Of a DNA stretch of 64,000 bases, positions 18,347 to 26,856 are shown piece by piece. A program made the position numbers and the translations under genes. Source of the stretch: Aquabacter spiritensis (GTDB taxonomy: Bacteria > Pseudomonadota > Alphaproteobacteria > Rhizobiales > Xanthobacteraceae); contig NZ_SMAI01000009.1 in the NCBI RefSeq assembly GCF_004346185.1, positions 124,001-188,000 on the forward strand, in the 5' to 3' direction. Numbering within the stretch: the stretch's first letter is position 1; every line of letters begins with the position of its first letter. The notes under the pieces were generated by a model. The model saw only the letters and a list, made by a program, of their open reading frames with translations. It was not told where the DNA came from and made no database searches.

Positions 18347-20486
18347 CCCGCGCGCCCTCCCCGCCGGACTTCGCAACAATCCGCGCCTCTCGACCTGGGT
18401 CCGGTTCGCCGCCGCCCGCACGGTGATCGTCACCAGCGGCAAGGTGGAGATCGGCCAGGGGATAGCGACCGCGATGGCGCAGATCGCCGCCGAGGAACTG
18501 GACGTGGCGCTCGACCGGGTGCGGATCGCGCCGCTCACCACGGCGGGTGGGCCGGACGAGGGCATCACGTCGGGCAGCCGCTCGGTCGGCGAGGGCGGCG
18601 CGGCGCTGCGGCAGGCCTGTGCGGAGATCCGCCACATCCTGATCGTCGCCGCAGCCGCGCGGCTCGGCTGCTCGGCCGACGCGATCTCGGTCGCTGACGG
18701 GGCATTCCTGCGCGACGGCACCTTGACCGCCCTGACCTATTGGGATTTGCCGCACGCGACCCTGCTCGAACGGTCGGCGACCGGCACCGTCGCGCCGAAG
18801 CCGCCGGCGCAGCACCGCATCGTCGGACGCCCCGCCGCGCGCCGCGACCTGCCCGACAAGGTGATGGGCCGACCGCGTTTCCTTCAGGACATCGACCTGC
18901 CCGGCATGCTCTACGGCCGCGTCGTGCGCCCGCCGACCGGGGAGGTCCGGCTCGTCGGCTTCGATGCGGCAAAGCTGCGCGCTATGCCCGGAATCATCGC
19001 CGTCATCGAGGACGGTTCCTTCCTCGGCATCGTCGCCGCGCGGGAGGAACAGGCTGTCGCCGCCCGTGCCGCTGCGCTGAAGACGGCGCGCTGGGAAGAC
19101 ATATCCCTGCCGACCGATTCCGGTGAAATTTCCGACTGGCTCGTCGCCCAGCCGAACCGTGCGACCATCGTCGCCGACCGGCGCGACGGGTCCGCACCCA
19201 AGGGGCCGTTGCGTCATGTGTCGGCCCGCTTCACGAAGCCCTATCTCGCCCACGGCGCCATCGGACCCTCCTGCGCCTTGGCGCGCGCCGCAAGCGGGGG
19301 CTGGGAGATCTGGAGCCACAGCCAGAGCCTGTTCCCGCTGCGCGAAGACATCGCGCGCGTGTTGCAGGTGCCCTTGGACCAGGTGCTGCTCACCCATGCG
19401 GAGGGCTCCGGCTGCTACGGCCATAACGGCGCCGACGACGTTGCGCTCGATGCGGTCCTGTTGTCGCGCGCGGTCGGTGGGCGACCGGTCCAGGTGCAAT
19501 GGATGCGCGAGGACGAATTCGCGTTCGAACCCTATGGCCCGGCCATGGTGGTGGAGGTGCGCGCCGCGCTCGACATCGACGGTGCGATCGCAGAATGGGA
19601 GTTGCACGGCTGGAGCAACGGCCATTTGTCGCGCCCCGGCGTCGCCCGCACTGCGGACCGCAGTTCCGCTCTCCTCGCCGCCTGGACACTGGCCGATCCT
19701 GTGCCGCGGGCGCCGCAGATTGATCCCCCGCTCGGTCCGGCCGGCGTCGAGCATGGCGGCCTGTCGCGCAATGCGATTTCGACCATCTATGATTTTCCCA
19801 CGCAGAAGGTGGTCGGCCATCTCGTCGAAACGCTGCCGCTGCGGGCCTCTTCGCTCCGCGCGATCGGGGCCTATGCCAACATCTTCGCGATCGAATCCTT
19901 CCTGGACGAACTGGCGCTCGCGGCCGGGGCCGACCCGCTCGATTTTCGCCTGCGGCATCTCGCCGACCCGCGCGCCAAAGCGGTGCTCGAACTGGCGGCG
20001 GCGCGCGCGGGCTGGACGCGCGGCGCGGTCAGCGACGGCACTTGGGGGCGCGGCCTCGCCGTTGCCCGCTATAGCAACCATCTCGGCTATTTCGCGGTGG
20101 TGATCGACCTGTCCGTCGATCCCGATCTGAGGGTGACGCGCGCCGTCGCGGCGGTCGATGTCGGGCAGGTGGTCAATCCCGACGGGGTCATCAACCAGGC
20201 CGAAGGCGGCATCGTCCAGGCGATCAGCTGGACGCTGAAGGAGGAGATGCGGTTCGCCCGCGATGGGACGCGCAGCGTAAACTGGGAGGAATATCCGATC
20301 CTCGGCTTTTCCGAGGTGCCGGACATCGAGGTTCACCTGATCGCGAACCCGGAAGCCCCGCCGCTCGGCGCCGGAGAAATGACGATGGGGCCGACGGCGG
20401 CCGCCATCGCCAATGCGCTCGCCCATGCTCTCGAGGCGCGGGTGCGCGATCTTCCGATCACGCGGGCCCGCCTCCTCGCGCTGTAA
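18336..20486 (+). CDS. Molybdopterin-binding large subunit, isoquinoline 1-oxidoreductase/NicB-like
   Basis: 716 residues from ATG 18336. Family landmarks include GKVEIGQGI near residue 30, SVGEGG, AHGAIGPSCA, GLAVARYSNH and the C-terminal GAGEMTMGP with the conserved Glu of the active site, followed by AAIANA. No signal or C-terminal cytochrome c domain is present, unlike NicB, so electrons must go to another acceptor. With the preceding [2Fe-2S] subunit it should hydroxylate an N-heteroaromatic ring or oxidise an aldehyde. It ends the operon; the convergent CoA-transferase gene begins 6 bases later. Confidence 0.92.
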   Translation: MSHDPRALPAGLRNNPRLSTWVRFAAARTVIVTSGKVEIGQGIATAMAQIAAEELDVALDRVRIAPLTTAGGPDEGITSGSRSVGEGGAALRQACAEIRHILIVAAAARLGCSADAISVADGAFLRDGTLTALTYWDLPHATLLERSATGTVAPKPPAQHRIVGRPAARRDLPDKVMGRPRFLQDIDLPGMLYGRVVRPPTGEVRLVGFDAAKLRAMPGIIAVIEDGSFLGIVAAREEQAVAARAAALKTARWEDISLPTDSGEISDWLVAQPNRATIVADRRDGSAPKGPLRHVSARFTKPYLAHGAIGPSCALARAASGGWEIWSHSQSLFPLREDIARVLQVPLDQVLLTHAEGSGCYGHNGADDVALDAVLLSRAVGGRPVQVQWMREDEFAFEPYGPAMVVEVRAALDIDGAIAEWELHGWSNGHLSRPGVARTADRSSALLAAWTLADPVPRAPQIDPPLGPAGVEHGGLSRNAISTIYDFPTQKVVGHLVETLPLRASSLRAIGAYANIFAIESFLDELALAAGADPLDFRLRHLADPRAKAVLELAAARAGWTRGAVSDGTWGRGLAVARYSNHLGYFAVVIDLSVDPDLRVTRAVAAVDVGQVVNPDGVINQAEGGIVQAISWTLKEEMRFARDGTRSVNWEEYPILGFSEVPDIEVHLIANPEAPPLGAGEMTMGPTAAAIANALAHALEARVRDLPITRARLLAL

Positions 20487-20492
20487 GGCGGC

Positions 20493-21173
20493 TCAGGCCG
20501 CCTTCAGCAGGCCCGGCGCTCCGGCCTCGTGCAAGTCCGCGCCGGTCAAAGCGCGCAGAGCATCGAGCGAGAGGCCGTCGACGATCTCCCGGACCACGAA
20601 CTGCCGATCGATGACGTCGACCACGGCGAGATCGGTGAAGACCCGTGTCACCACCCCTGCCCCGGTCAAGGCATAGGAGCAGCGCTCCACCAGCTTCGGC
20701 TGGCCGTCGCGCGTGGTGTGCTCGGTCAGCACGAAGACCTGCTTGACGCCGCTCACGAGGTCCATGGCGCCGCCGACCGCGGGGATGGCATCCTCGCCCG
20801 CCTGCCAATTGGCGAGGTCGCCGTTCTGCGCCACCTGGAAGGCTCCGAGGATCGAGAGATCGAGATGGCCGCCGCGGATCATCGCGAAACTGTCGGCGTG
20901 GTGGAACAAGGCGGCGCCCGGCAACAACGTCACCGGCTTCTTGCCGGCATTGACGAGGTCGGGATCCTCCTGGCCCTCGGGCGGGCGCTCGCCGAAGCCG
21001 AGCAGGCCGTTCTCTGTGTGATAGGTGACATGGCGGCCGGCGGGCACGTAGCGCGCGACGAGTTCCGGCATGCCGATGCCGAGATTGACATAGCTGCCGT
21101 CGGCAATGTCCTGCGCGGCGCGCCACGCCATCTGCTGGCGGGTCAGCCGCTTAATCGCGGGATCGAGGCTCAT
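20493..21173 (-). CDS. Class I CoA-transferase, beta subunit (3-oxoacid type), copy 1
   Basis: 226 residues from ATG 21173. The SENG-type motif is TENGLLG, with the catalytic Glu54 that forms the CoA thioester. NLGIGMPELV and GGAMDLV are further family marks. It works with the alpha subunit encoded just upstream, overlapping by 4 bases. Candidates are 3-oxoadipate:succinyl-CoA (PcaIJ) or acetoacetate (ScoAB) transferase. The placement after a ring-degrading operon favours a dicarboxylic oxo acid. Confidence 0.92.
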   Translation of the reverse strand: MSLDPAIKRLTRQQMAWRAAQDIADGSYVNLGIGMPELVARYVPAGRHVTYHTENGLLGFGERPPEGQEDPDLVNAGKKPVTLLPGAALFHHADSFAMIRGGHLDLSILGAFQVAQNGDLANWQAGEDAIPAVGGAMDLVSGVKQVFVLTEHTTRDGQPKLVERCSYALTGAGVVTRVFTDLAVVDVIDRQFVVREIVDGLSLDALRALTGADLHEAGAPGLLKAA

Positions 21174-21877
21174 GGATAGACCGCTCCTTGCGCCACCAGA
21201 CGCTCTTCCTGCTGCGGGTCGGCGACCGCCACGAGGCGGTTCACGAAAATACCCGGCGTCACGACGATCTCGGGATCGATTTCGCCGAGTTCGACGATCT
21301 CGTTCACCTGCACGATGGCGGTGGCCGCAGCCATGCACATCAACGGGCCGAAATTGCGCGCCGTCTTGTTGTAGACGAGATTGCCATAGGGGTCGGCGCG
21401 CTTCGCCTTGACCAGGGCGAAATCCGCCTTCAGCCACCGCTCCATGACGTAAAGCTGACCGTCGAACTCCCGCTGCTCCTTGCCCTCCGCAAGCGGCGTG
21501 CCGGCCGAAGTGCGGGTGAAGAAGGCCGGAATGCCGGCACCACCGGCGCGGATCCGCTCGGCCAGCGTGCCCTGCGGCACGAGTTCCAGTTCGATCTTGC
21601 CGGCGAGATACGCCTCCTGGAACGCCCGCGAATCCGAGGAGCGCGGGAACGAGCAGATCATCTTGCGGACCCGGCCCTCGCGGATGAGCGCGGCCAGCCC
21701 GACACCGCCATTGCCGGCATTGTTGTTGACCAAAGTCAGCTCACGGGCACCCTGATCGAGCAAGGCATGCACCAATTCCACCGGCGCCCCGGCTCCGCCA
21801 AAGCCGCCGATCATGACGCTGGCGCCATCGGGAATATCGGCCACCGCGCCGGCGGGATCAAAAATCGGTTTCTTCAT
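21170..21877 (-). CDS. Class I CoA-transferase, alpha subunit, copy 1
   Basis: 235 residues from ATG 21877. The glycine loop GGFGGAGAP near residue 25 and the later VPQGTLAERIRAGGAG and FNRLV-like (FVNRLV) motifs are standard for alpha subunits. The start MKKPIFDP is preferred over an in-frame ATG 14 codons upstream. It is coupled to the beta subunit by a 4-base overlap. A similar pair lies at 26146-27545. Confidence 0.92.
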   Translation of the reverse strand: MKKPIFDPAGAVADIPDGASVMIGGFGGAGAPVELVHALLDQGARELTLVNNNAGNGGVGLAALIREGRVRKMICSFPRSSDSRAFQEAYLAGKIELELVPQGTLAERIRAGGAGIPAFFTRTSAGTPLAEGKEQREFDGQLYVMERWLKADFALVKAKRADPYGNLVYNKTARNFGPLMCMAAATAIVQVNEIVELGEIDPEIVVTPGIFVNRLVAVADPQQEERLVAQGAVYP

Positions 21878-22503
21878 CCAGTCCTCGCATGGCCAGTTTT
21901 TCTTGAAGCCGAATCCCAAAGGATGGATCCGACCTGTCGTCGACGCCGTCCCCGACGTGAGGCGGAGAGGCGGGTCGCCGGACGACGGGCCGCGATCCGG
22001 ACGTCGCGGCTCTCCAGCTTGATGCGAGGGGATAGCCCATTTCGTGCCGGCCGCCCACCCGGGCCGGGATCAAAATACAGCTGCGTGCTGAATGGTCTGC
22101 AAATCGTCCGCATGAGGCGGTCGTGGCGGCCCGTTGGTGTCAGACGTCATCGGCGCCGTCAGGAGACCAGCCGCACCGAGACAGAGCTGAAGCCGGCCAT
22201 CGTCGTCGTCAAAAACGTAATCGGCGATCATTCGTTGCGCGAGGCCATTCGGGCGGTGATGCAGACGATGCCGGACGCCGAGAGGACGGATGCGACCGGC
22301 CCCCGGGAGGGCCGAGAGCCCGCCAACGGTTCGCCGCCTCTCTCAGACACGCGCCCCGTCGTCACGATTGACGCCGCCATCCGCCTTCAGCTGCGCCGCA
22401 CAGGCTCGGGAAGCGGCGCGGATCGGCAAGGACAAGGAGCCGGAGACACGTCGAGCATCGGGAGCGCACAGCCCCCGATCCCGCATCGGACACCCCGCGT
22501 CAG
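21878..22503. other. Non-coding stretch of 626 bases
   Basis: No gene is recognised here. Open frames on both strands are Arg-rich and lack domain features. It should contain the promoter of the CoA-transferase pair at its left end and the terminator of the Bug gene at its right end, but no clear hexamers or T-tailed hairpin were seen. Confidence 0.4.
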
Positions 22504-23484
22504 TCACAGGGAAATGTTCGCCGCCTTCACCACCGGAGCCCATTTCGCCAGCTCGGAGGCAAGGAATGCCTTCATATCGCCCGGGGTCCCGCCGGCGCCC
22601 TCCATGCTCAGCTTTTCGAGGGCTTCCTGTCCCTTGGGGCTCTTCAGATAGATATTGGCGGCGGCATTGAGCTTGTCGATGATCGCCGGCGGCGTGCCCG
22701 TCGGCGCCGCCAGAGCATACCAGCCGACGACTTCCATTCCCGGATATCCCTCGTCTTTCACCGTCGGCACCCCCGGCAGATCCCGGGATCGGTGATCTGT
22801 GGTCACGGCGAGCACGCGGACTTTCCCATCGCGCGCCAGCGGAACGAACGCCGGGAGGAAATCGACCGTGAGATCGACCTGACTCCCGAGCAGATCCGTA
22901 ATGATATGAGACGTACCTCGATAGGGGACGATGGTCATTGCCACCCCCAGCTCCTTCTGCAGCAGCAGGCCGGCGACGTGGCCCAGCGTGCCGTTGCCCG
23001 AAACGCCGATGGTCAGCTTGCCGGGATTCGCCTTGCCATAGGCCGCAAGCTCTTTCAGGTCCTTCACGGGAAGCGAGGGACGCACCGCGATGACCAGAGG
23101 GGTGGTGGCAAGCAAGACGACCGGCGTAAAGGCCTGATCCGGATCGAACGGCATGGCCTTGTAGATCAGCTTGTTGTTCGAAAGGGGTCCGGGGGTGCCG
23201 AACAGAAGCATGTAGCCGTCGGGGGCGGCTTTGGCGACGACGGCGGCACCGATATTGCCGCCTGCACCCGGCCGGTTGTCGACGATGAATTGCTGGCCCA
23301 ACTGCTCGGAAAAGGATTGCGCCATCACACGTGCCAAAAGGTCGGCTCCGCCACCGGAGGCGAACGGCAACAGCATGGTGACAGATCGCGATGGCCAGGC
23401 CTCGGCCCAGGCGACCGAAGGGCTTGCAAAGATGCTGGCGGCCGCGATGGCGAGCGCAACCCTCCGCGTGATGCAGGTGTGCAT
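22504..23484 (-). CDS. TctC/Bug-family periplasmic solute-binding protein
   Basis: 326 residues from ATG 23484, with a GGGAGGAG ribosome site. A signal peptide ends near AWAEA, followed by the diagnostic WPSRSVTMLLPF, VDNRPGAGGN and C-terminal ELAKWAPVV. It is one of three orphan Bug proteins in the window with no TctAB partner. It lies downstream of the DUF35/thiolase-like unit on the same strand, separated by about 250 bases, and may be co-transcribed with it. Confidence 0.92.
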   Translation of the reverse strand: MHTCITRRVALAIAAASIFASPSVAWAEAWPSRSVTMLLPFASGGGADLLARVMAQSFSEQLGQQFIVDNRPGAGGNIGAAVVAKAAPDGYMLLFGTPGPLSNNKLIYKAMPFDPDQAFTPVVLLATTPLVIAVRPSLPVKDLKELAAYGKANPGKLTIGVSGNGTLGHVAGLLLQKELGVAMTIVPYRGTSHIITDLLGSQVDLTVDFLPAFVPLARDGKVRVLAVTTDHRSRDLPGVPTVKDEGYPGMEVVGWYALAAPTGTPPAIIDKLNAAANIYLKSPKGQEALEKLSMEGAGGTPGDMKAFLASELAKWAPVVKAANISL

Positions 23485-23501
23485 GATGCTCCTCCCATGA
23501 C

Positions 23502-23524
23502 GCACGGCAATGCCGTGCTTTTTT
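23502..23524 (+). terminator. Hairpin followed by six T (plus-strand sense)
   Basis: GCACGGCA (23502-23509) and TGCCGTGC (23511-23518) form a perfect inverted repeat followed by TTTTTT. It has the form of a rho-independent terminator reading rightward, although no gene on that strand ends here. On the minus strand it sits about 18 bases before the Bug gene start, so it could be a 5' UTR hairpin or operator instead. Confidence 0.45.
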
Positions 23525-23738
23525 GTTTGGCCGAGCCTAGCCGACGCAATCGCCACCGGCGGATCTTTGTGCAAGCTTTTCGCAGGGTGGAATCGGTCCC
23601 CTGGATCGGGACCTTGGTGTTCGCTGGGGCCATCCGTTCGGCATCAGCGGGGGAGCATGCGCCGTCCTTCAACGGCCATGGCCAGCCTGCGCGGCCGCGC
23701 AAGCGCGGTCTTGAAGAGCTGCTCGGCGGGGCTGTGCG

Positions 23739-24128
23739 TTACAGCAGCTCGAAGCAGGGACGAGGTCGTCCAGCGGCTTGCCCCTCGAAGGCGACAGCGA
23801 CCCGTGCGCCGACCGAGACGGCTCCTATCGATCCGGATTTCAGCTTCGCCATCAGGCGGAACCCTTCGTCCATATCCGCCAGCACCACGACATAGGGAAT
23901 GTCGGCTTCGAAATCGGGATTCGGGGCGCGGTGAATGCGCGTGAAGGCATAGACCGTCCCCTGCCCGGCGCATTCCTGCCAGTGCCACGCGGGCGACAGA
24001 CACACCGCGCATGCGAAGCGGGGATAAAAGGTGGCCGCCTGGCATCGGGAGCAACGCTGGAACAGCACTTTGCCCGCCTCGACCCCAGCCCACCAATCGC
24101 GATCGATCTGCGTCGTCGTTTCGGTCAT
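23739..24128 (-). CDS. DUF35-type Zn-ribbon/OB-fold protein
   Basis: 129 residues from ATG 24128. The N-terminal Zn ribbon has CSRC and CAVC pairs, followed by an OB fold (TVYAFTRIHRAP). Such proteins bind acyl-CoA and pair with thiolase-like subunits, in steroid degradation as ChsH2-DUF35/Ltp2 aldolase. The thiolase-like gene ends two bases upstream, which fits a complex. The Met eight codons upstream (24152) would overlap the thiolase-like gene and is less likely. Confidence 0.88.
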   Translation of the reverse strand: MTETTTQIDRDWWAGVEAGKVLFQRCSRCQAATFYPRFACAVCLSPAWHWQECAGQGTVYAFTRIHRAPNPDFEADIPYVVVLADMDEGFRLMAKLKSGSIGAVSVGARVAVAFEGQAAGRPRPCFELL

Positions 24129-24130
24129 GG

Positions 24131-25273
24131 TCAATCGCCCGCCAGGATACATGTCGCGTTGGAACTCAGCACACCCCCGGTCCCGCTGATCAGCGCGGTC
24201 TCATGCCGACCGACTTGCCGTGCCCCGCACTCGCCGCGCAATTGCCGGACGGCCTCGATGATGAGGAAGATTCCGAACATGCCGGGATGGCAATAGGACA
24301 GGCCGCCCCCGCTGGTATTGAGCGACACCTCGCCCCCGGGGGCGATCCGCCCGTCCGAGACATAGGTTCCGGACGAACCGGGTGCGCAGAAGCCGAGTGA
24401 CTCCAAGGTCAGAAGAACGGTGATCGTGAACGAATCGTAGATCTGAAGAATGTCGATGTCGCGGTGCGCAAGTCCCGCCATGGCGAAAGCCCGGGCGCCG
24501 GCCTCCTTGGCCGGCGTCACCGTGAGGTCGGGCATCTGCGAGATCAGCATGTGAGAATGGGTTTCGCCGTGCCCCAGCAGCCAGACGGGCCGCTTCGGCA
24601 GTGTCTTCGCGCGCCGGGGCGAGACGATGACGACCGCACCCCCTCCATCGGTGACGAGGCAGCAATCCAGCCGGCCCAGCGGCTCCGCCACAGGCGGCGA
24701 CGCCAGCACCGCCTCGACCGTCAGCGGCGCGCGGCTGAAGGCAACCGGATTGAGCCCGGCCCATTGCCGAGCCGCCACGGCCACCTCCGCAAGCTGCTCG
24801 CGCGTGGTGCCGTAAAGGGCCATGTGCCGGCAGGCCGCCAGGGCATAGGCCCCGACCGGATTCGGCAAGCCGGCGAAGTCCTCGTATTGCCCGGACAGCC
24901 CCTGCTTGACCCCGAGGCTGCGCTCCTTCCGCGAGCGCTGTGTGCTGCCATAGAGGATCAAAGCGACATCGCACAGCCCGGCACTGATCGCCGCCGCGGC
25001 ATGGCCGAGATGAAACAGGAACGACGCGCCGCCCACCGCCGTGCCATCCGAATAAAACGGCCGGATACCGAGATATTCGCCGATCTCCAATTGCGGCGTG
25101 CGACCCCATCGTCCGGTACAGAACAATGCGTCGACCTCCGACTTCTCGACCCCCGCATCGGCAAGCGCGGCAATTGCCGCCTCCGCCTGCAAGTCCAGCA
25201 CCGTGGCGTCCGGCACGATGCCGAGGCGCGATTCCGCCACGCCCGCAATCGCTGCGCTCCTGTAGAGGCTCAT
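24131..25273 (-). CDS. Thiolase-fold protein of the SCP-x/Ltp2 type, lacking the nucleophilic Cys
   Basis: 380 residues. The fold is recognisable from VALILYGST, VTDGGGAVVI, LQIYDSFT and NTSGGGLSYCHPG near the C-terminus. At the position of the thiolase nucleophile (NCATGS in true thiolases) it reads AVGGAS (79-84), so Claisen chemistry through a cysteine is unlikely. Together with its DUF35 partner this resembles the Ltp2-DUF35 retro-aldolases, an inference. The start overlaps the IclR gene stop by 4 bases. Confidence 0.87.
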   Translation of the reverse strand: MSLYRSAAIAGVAESRLGIVPDATVLDLQAEAAIAALADAGVEKSEVDALFCTGRWGRTPQLEIGEYLGIRPFYSDGTAVGGASFLFHLGHAAAAISAGLCDVALILYGSTQRSRKERSLGVKQGLSGQYEDFAGLPNPVGAYALAACRHMALYGTTREQLAEVAVAARQWAGLNPVAFSRAPLTVEAVLASPPVAEPLGRLDCCLVTDGGGAVVIVSPRRAKTLPKRPVWLLGHGETHSHMLISQMPDLTVTPAKEAGARAFAMAGLAHRDIDILQIYDSFTITVLLTLESLGFCAPGSSGTYVSDGRIAPGGEVSLNTSGGGLSYCHPGMFGIFLIIEAVRQLRGECGARQVGRHETALISGTGGVLSSNATCILAGD

Positions 25274-26115
25274 GCGCGTAAACTCTCCCGCTGGGGGGCG
25301 TTCTGGATAGCGCCGCCGGGTTCCGGCAGGACGCGATGCTGCAGAACGGCGACGCTCTGGCCGATTCCCTTCGCCGCGGACTGAAGCAGCGGCACATAGC
25401 GCTCGACGGCCTGCTCCCACCGCACCGCGGAGCTGTAATAGGTGATGCCGATGGTCCCCAGAACCCGTGGGCTTCCCAGTTCGAAGATCGGCACTGCGAG
25501 GCTTGAGGAAGGCGTGCGCTCGCCGCTCGGCCCGCGCGCCGCGAAGCCCTGCCGCGCCACGGCGTCGAGCATGGATTCGACCTCGCCCTCCGAAGAGTCG
25601 ATGTGCGAATCCGGGTGCGGGGCGCGGGCCAGAATGTCCAGGATCAGACGCCGTTCCTTCAACGGGCAGAATGCCAGATAGGCCCTGCCCAACGCCTTCG
25701 ACAGCAGTCCCAAGCGGTGATGGAGGATGCCCTGGTACGGGGACATGGGGCTGTCGGCGCAGGTCGTATAGGCGACCAGCGCCGCATTCTCGTCGAGCAC
25801 CGCGATCGCCACCGGCCATCGCAATTGGACCGTCAGGGTCTGCGCCCATGGGCGTGCCGCCTCGACCACGAGCGGCGCCCCGTGATAGCCGCAGCTCAGC
25901 GCATTGACGGCGGAGGTGACGCGGTACCCCTTGCCCGCGGCATCCTTCACGACGTATCCCGCGCCGGCGAGCGTTTCCAGCAGTCGGACGATCGTCGATT
26001 TCGGTAATCCGCTCATCTTGTGAAGCACATCGACGGACGTGAACTTCTGGCGGTTCATGATTTCCAGCAGTCCAAACGCCCTGATGACCGAGTTGACTTG
26101 GCGATAGGAAGTCAT
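25270..26115 (-). CDS. IclR-family transcriptional regulator
   Basis: 281 residues. A winged HTH is at about 8-65 (LPKSTIVRLLETLAGAGYV), followed by the IclR effector domain, with LSKALGRAYLAF as its signature. It is embedded in the operon between the CoA-transferase and the thiolase-like gene, overlapping the latter by 4 bases, so it is probably a local autoregulated switch for this minus-strand cluster. Confidence 0.92.
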   Translation of the reverse strand: MTSYRQVNSVIRAFGLLEIMNRQKFTSVDVLHKMSGLPKSTIVRLLETLAGAGYVVKDAAGKGYRVTSAVNALSCGYHGAPLVVEAARPWAQTLTVQLRWPVAIAVLDENAALVAYTTCADSPMSPYQGILHHRLGLLSKALGRAYLAFCPLKERRLILDILARAPHPDSHIDSSEGEVESMLDAVARQGFAARGPSGERTPSSSLAVPIFELGSPRVLGTIGITYYSSAVRWEQAVERYVPLLQSAAKGIGQSVAVLQHRVLPEPGGAIQNAPQRESLRA

Positions 26116-26145
26116 TGGACGTCCTCCCGGGGCGTTGGTTTTTGT

Positions 26146-26856
26146 TTAGGCGCGCGACAGCACAGGCTCCCTCGGCGAGACGGGGTCGGGCGGCACCATC
26201 AGCGTGGCGCCGTCAGTCTTCACCTGCGCACCACTCCCCGCTCGCACCTGATCCGCGCACACCCCGGGCGCGATCTCTTCCAGTACGAAGCCGTCTTCGG
26301 TTATCGCAAATACCCCGAGTTCGGTGAAGACCTTTGTCACCACGCCGCGTGCCGTGGGGGGATAGGCGAGACGGTCGACCAGCTTCGGTTCGCCCTCGCG
26401 GGTGGTGTGGCTCATCAAGATGAGCACGCGGCGCGCGCCGACCGCGATATCCATGGCACCGCCGATGCTGCCGGTCCTGGCGCCCGGCAGCTTCCAATTC
26501 GCCAGATCGCCGTTCTGCGCGACTTGAAAGGCCCCCAGAATGGCCGCGTCGAGGCGTCCGCCACGCGCGAGCGCGAAGGAATCGGCATGGTGGACAAAGC
26601 TTCCGCCCGGCATCAGCCGGACCGGCCGCTTGCCCGCGCTCAACAGGTCAGGATCGACATGGTCTCCCCCCTCGATCTCGGGGCCCATGCCGATGATGCC
26701 GTTCTCGCTGTGAAAGATCACGTCCCGGTCGGCGCGAACATGCGGCGGCACCAGCAACGGCATGCCGATCCCGATGTTGACGACCCAGCTGTCTTGCAGC
26801 TCCTGCGCGACGCGCCACGCCATCTGGTCGAGCGAAAGACCGCAATTTGCCGTCAT
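26146..26856 (-). CDS. Class I CoA-transferase, beta subunit, copy 2
   Basis: 236 residues from ATG 26856. HSENGIIG carries the catalytic Glu51; NIGIGMPLLV and GGAMDIAV are also conserved. It is clearly homologous to the beta subunit at 20493-21173 but divergent along its length. It overlaps the alpha subunit gene by 4 bases. Likely role: activation of the oxo acid end product of this operon with succinyl-CoA or acetyl-CoA. Confidence 0.92.
   Translation of the reverse strand: MTANCGLSLDQMAWRVAQELQDSWVVNIGIGMPLLVPPHVRADRDVIFHSENGIIGMGPEIEGGDHVDPDLLSAGKRPVRLMPGGSFVHHADSFALARGGRLDAAILGAFQVAQNGDLANWKLPGARTGSIGGAMDIAVGARRVLILMSHTTREGEPKLVDRLAYPPTARGVVTKVFTELGVFAITEDGFVLEEIAPGVCADQVRAGSGAQVKTDGATLMVPPDPVSPREPVLSRA

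Noticed and set aside
14684-18721. Very long open frame of more than 1,300 codons on the minus strand.
   Set aside because: It is antisense to five well-supported genes with conserved catalytic motifs; such frames arise from GC-rich codon bias. Its product is His/Arg/Gly-rich with no domains.
18267-20426. 719-codon minus-strand frame opposite the molybdenum hydroxylase.
   Set aside because: Shadow frame; the plus-strand protein has cofactor-binding and active-site motifs.
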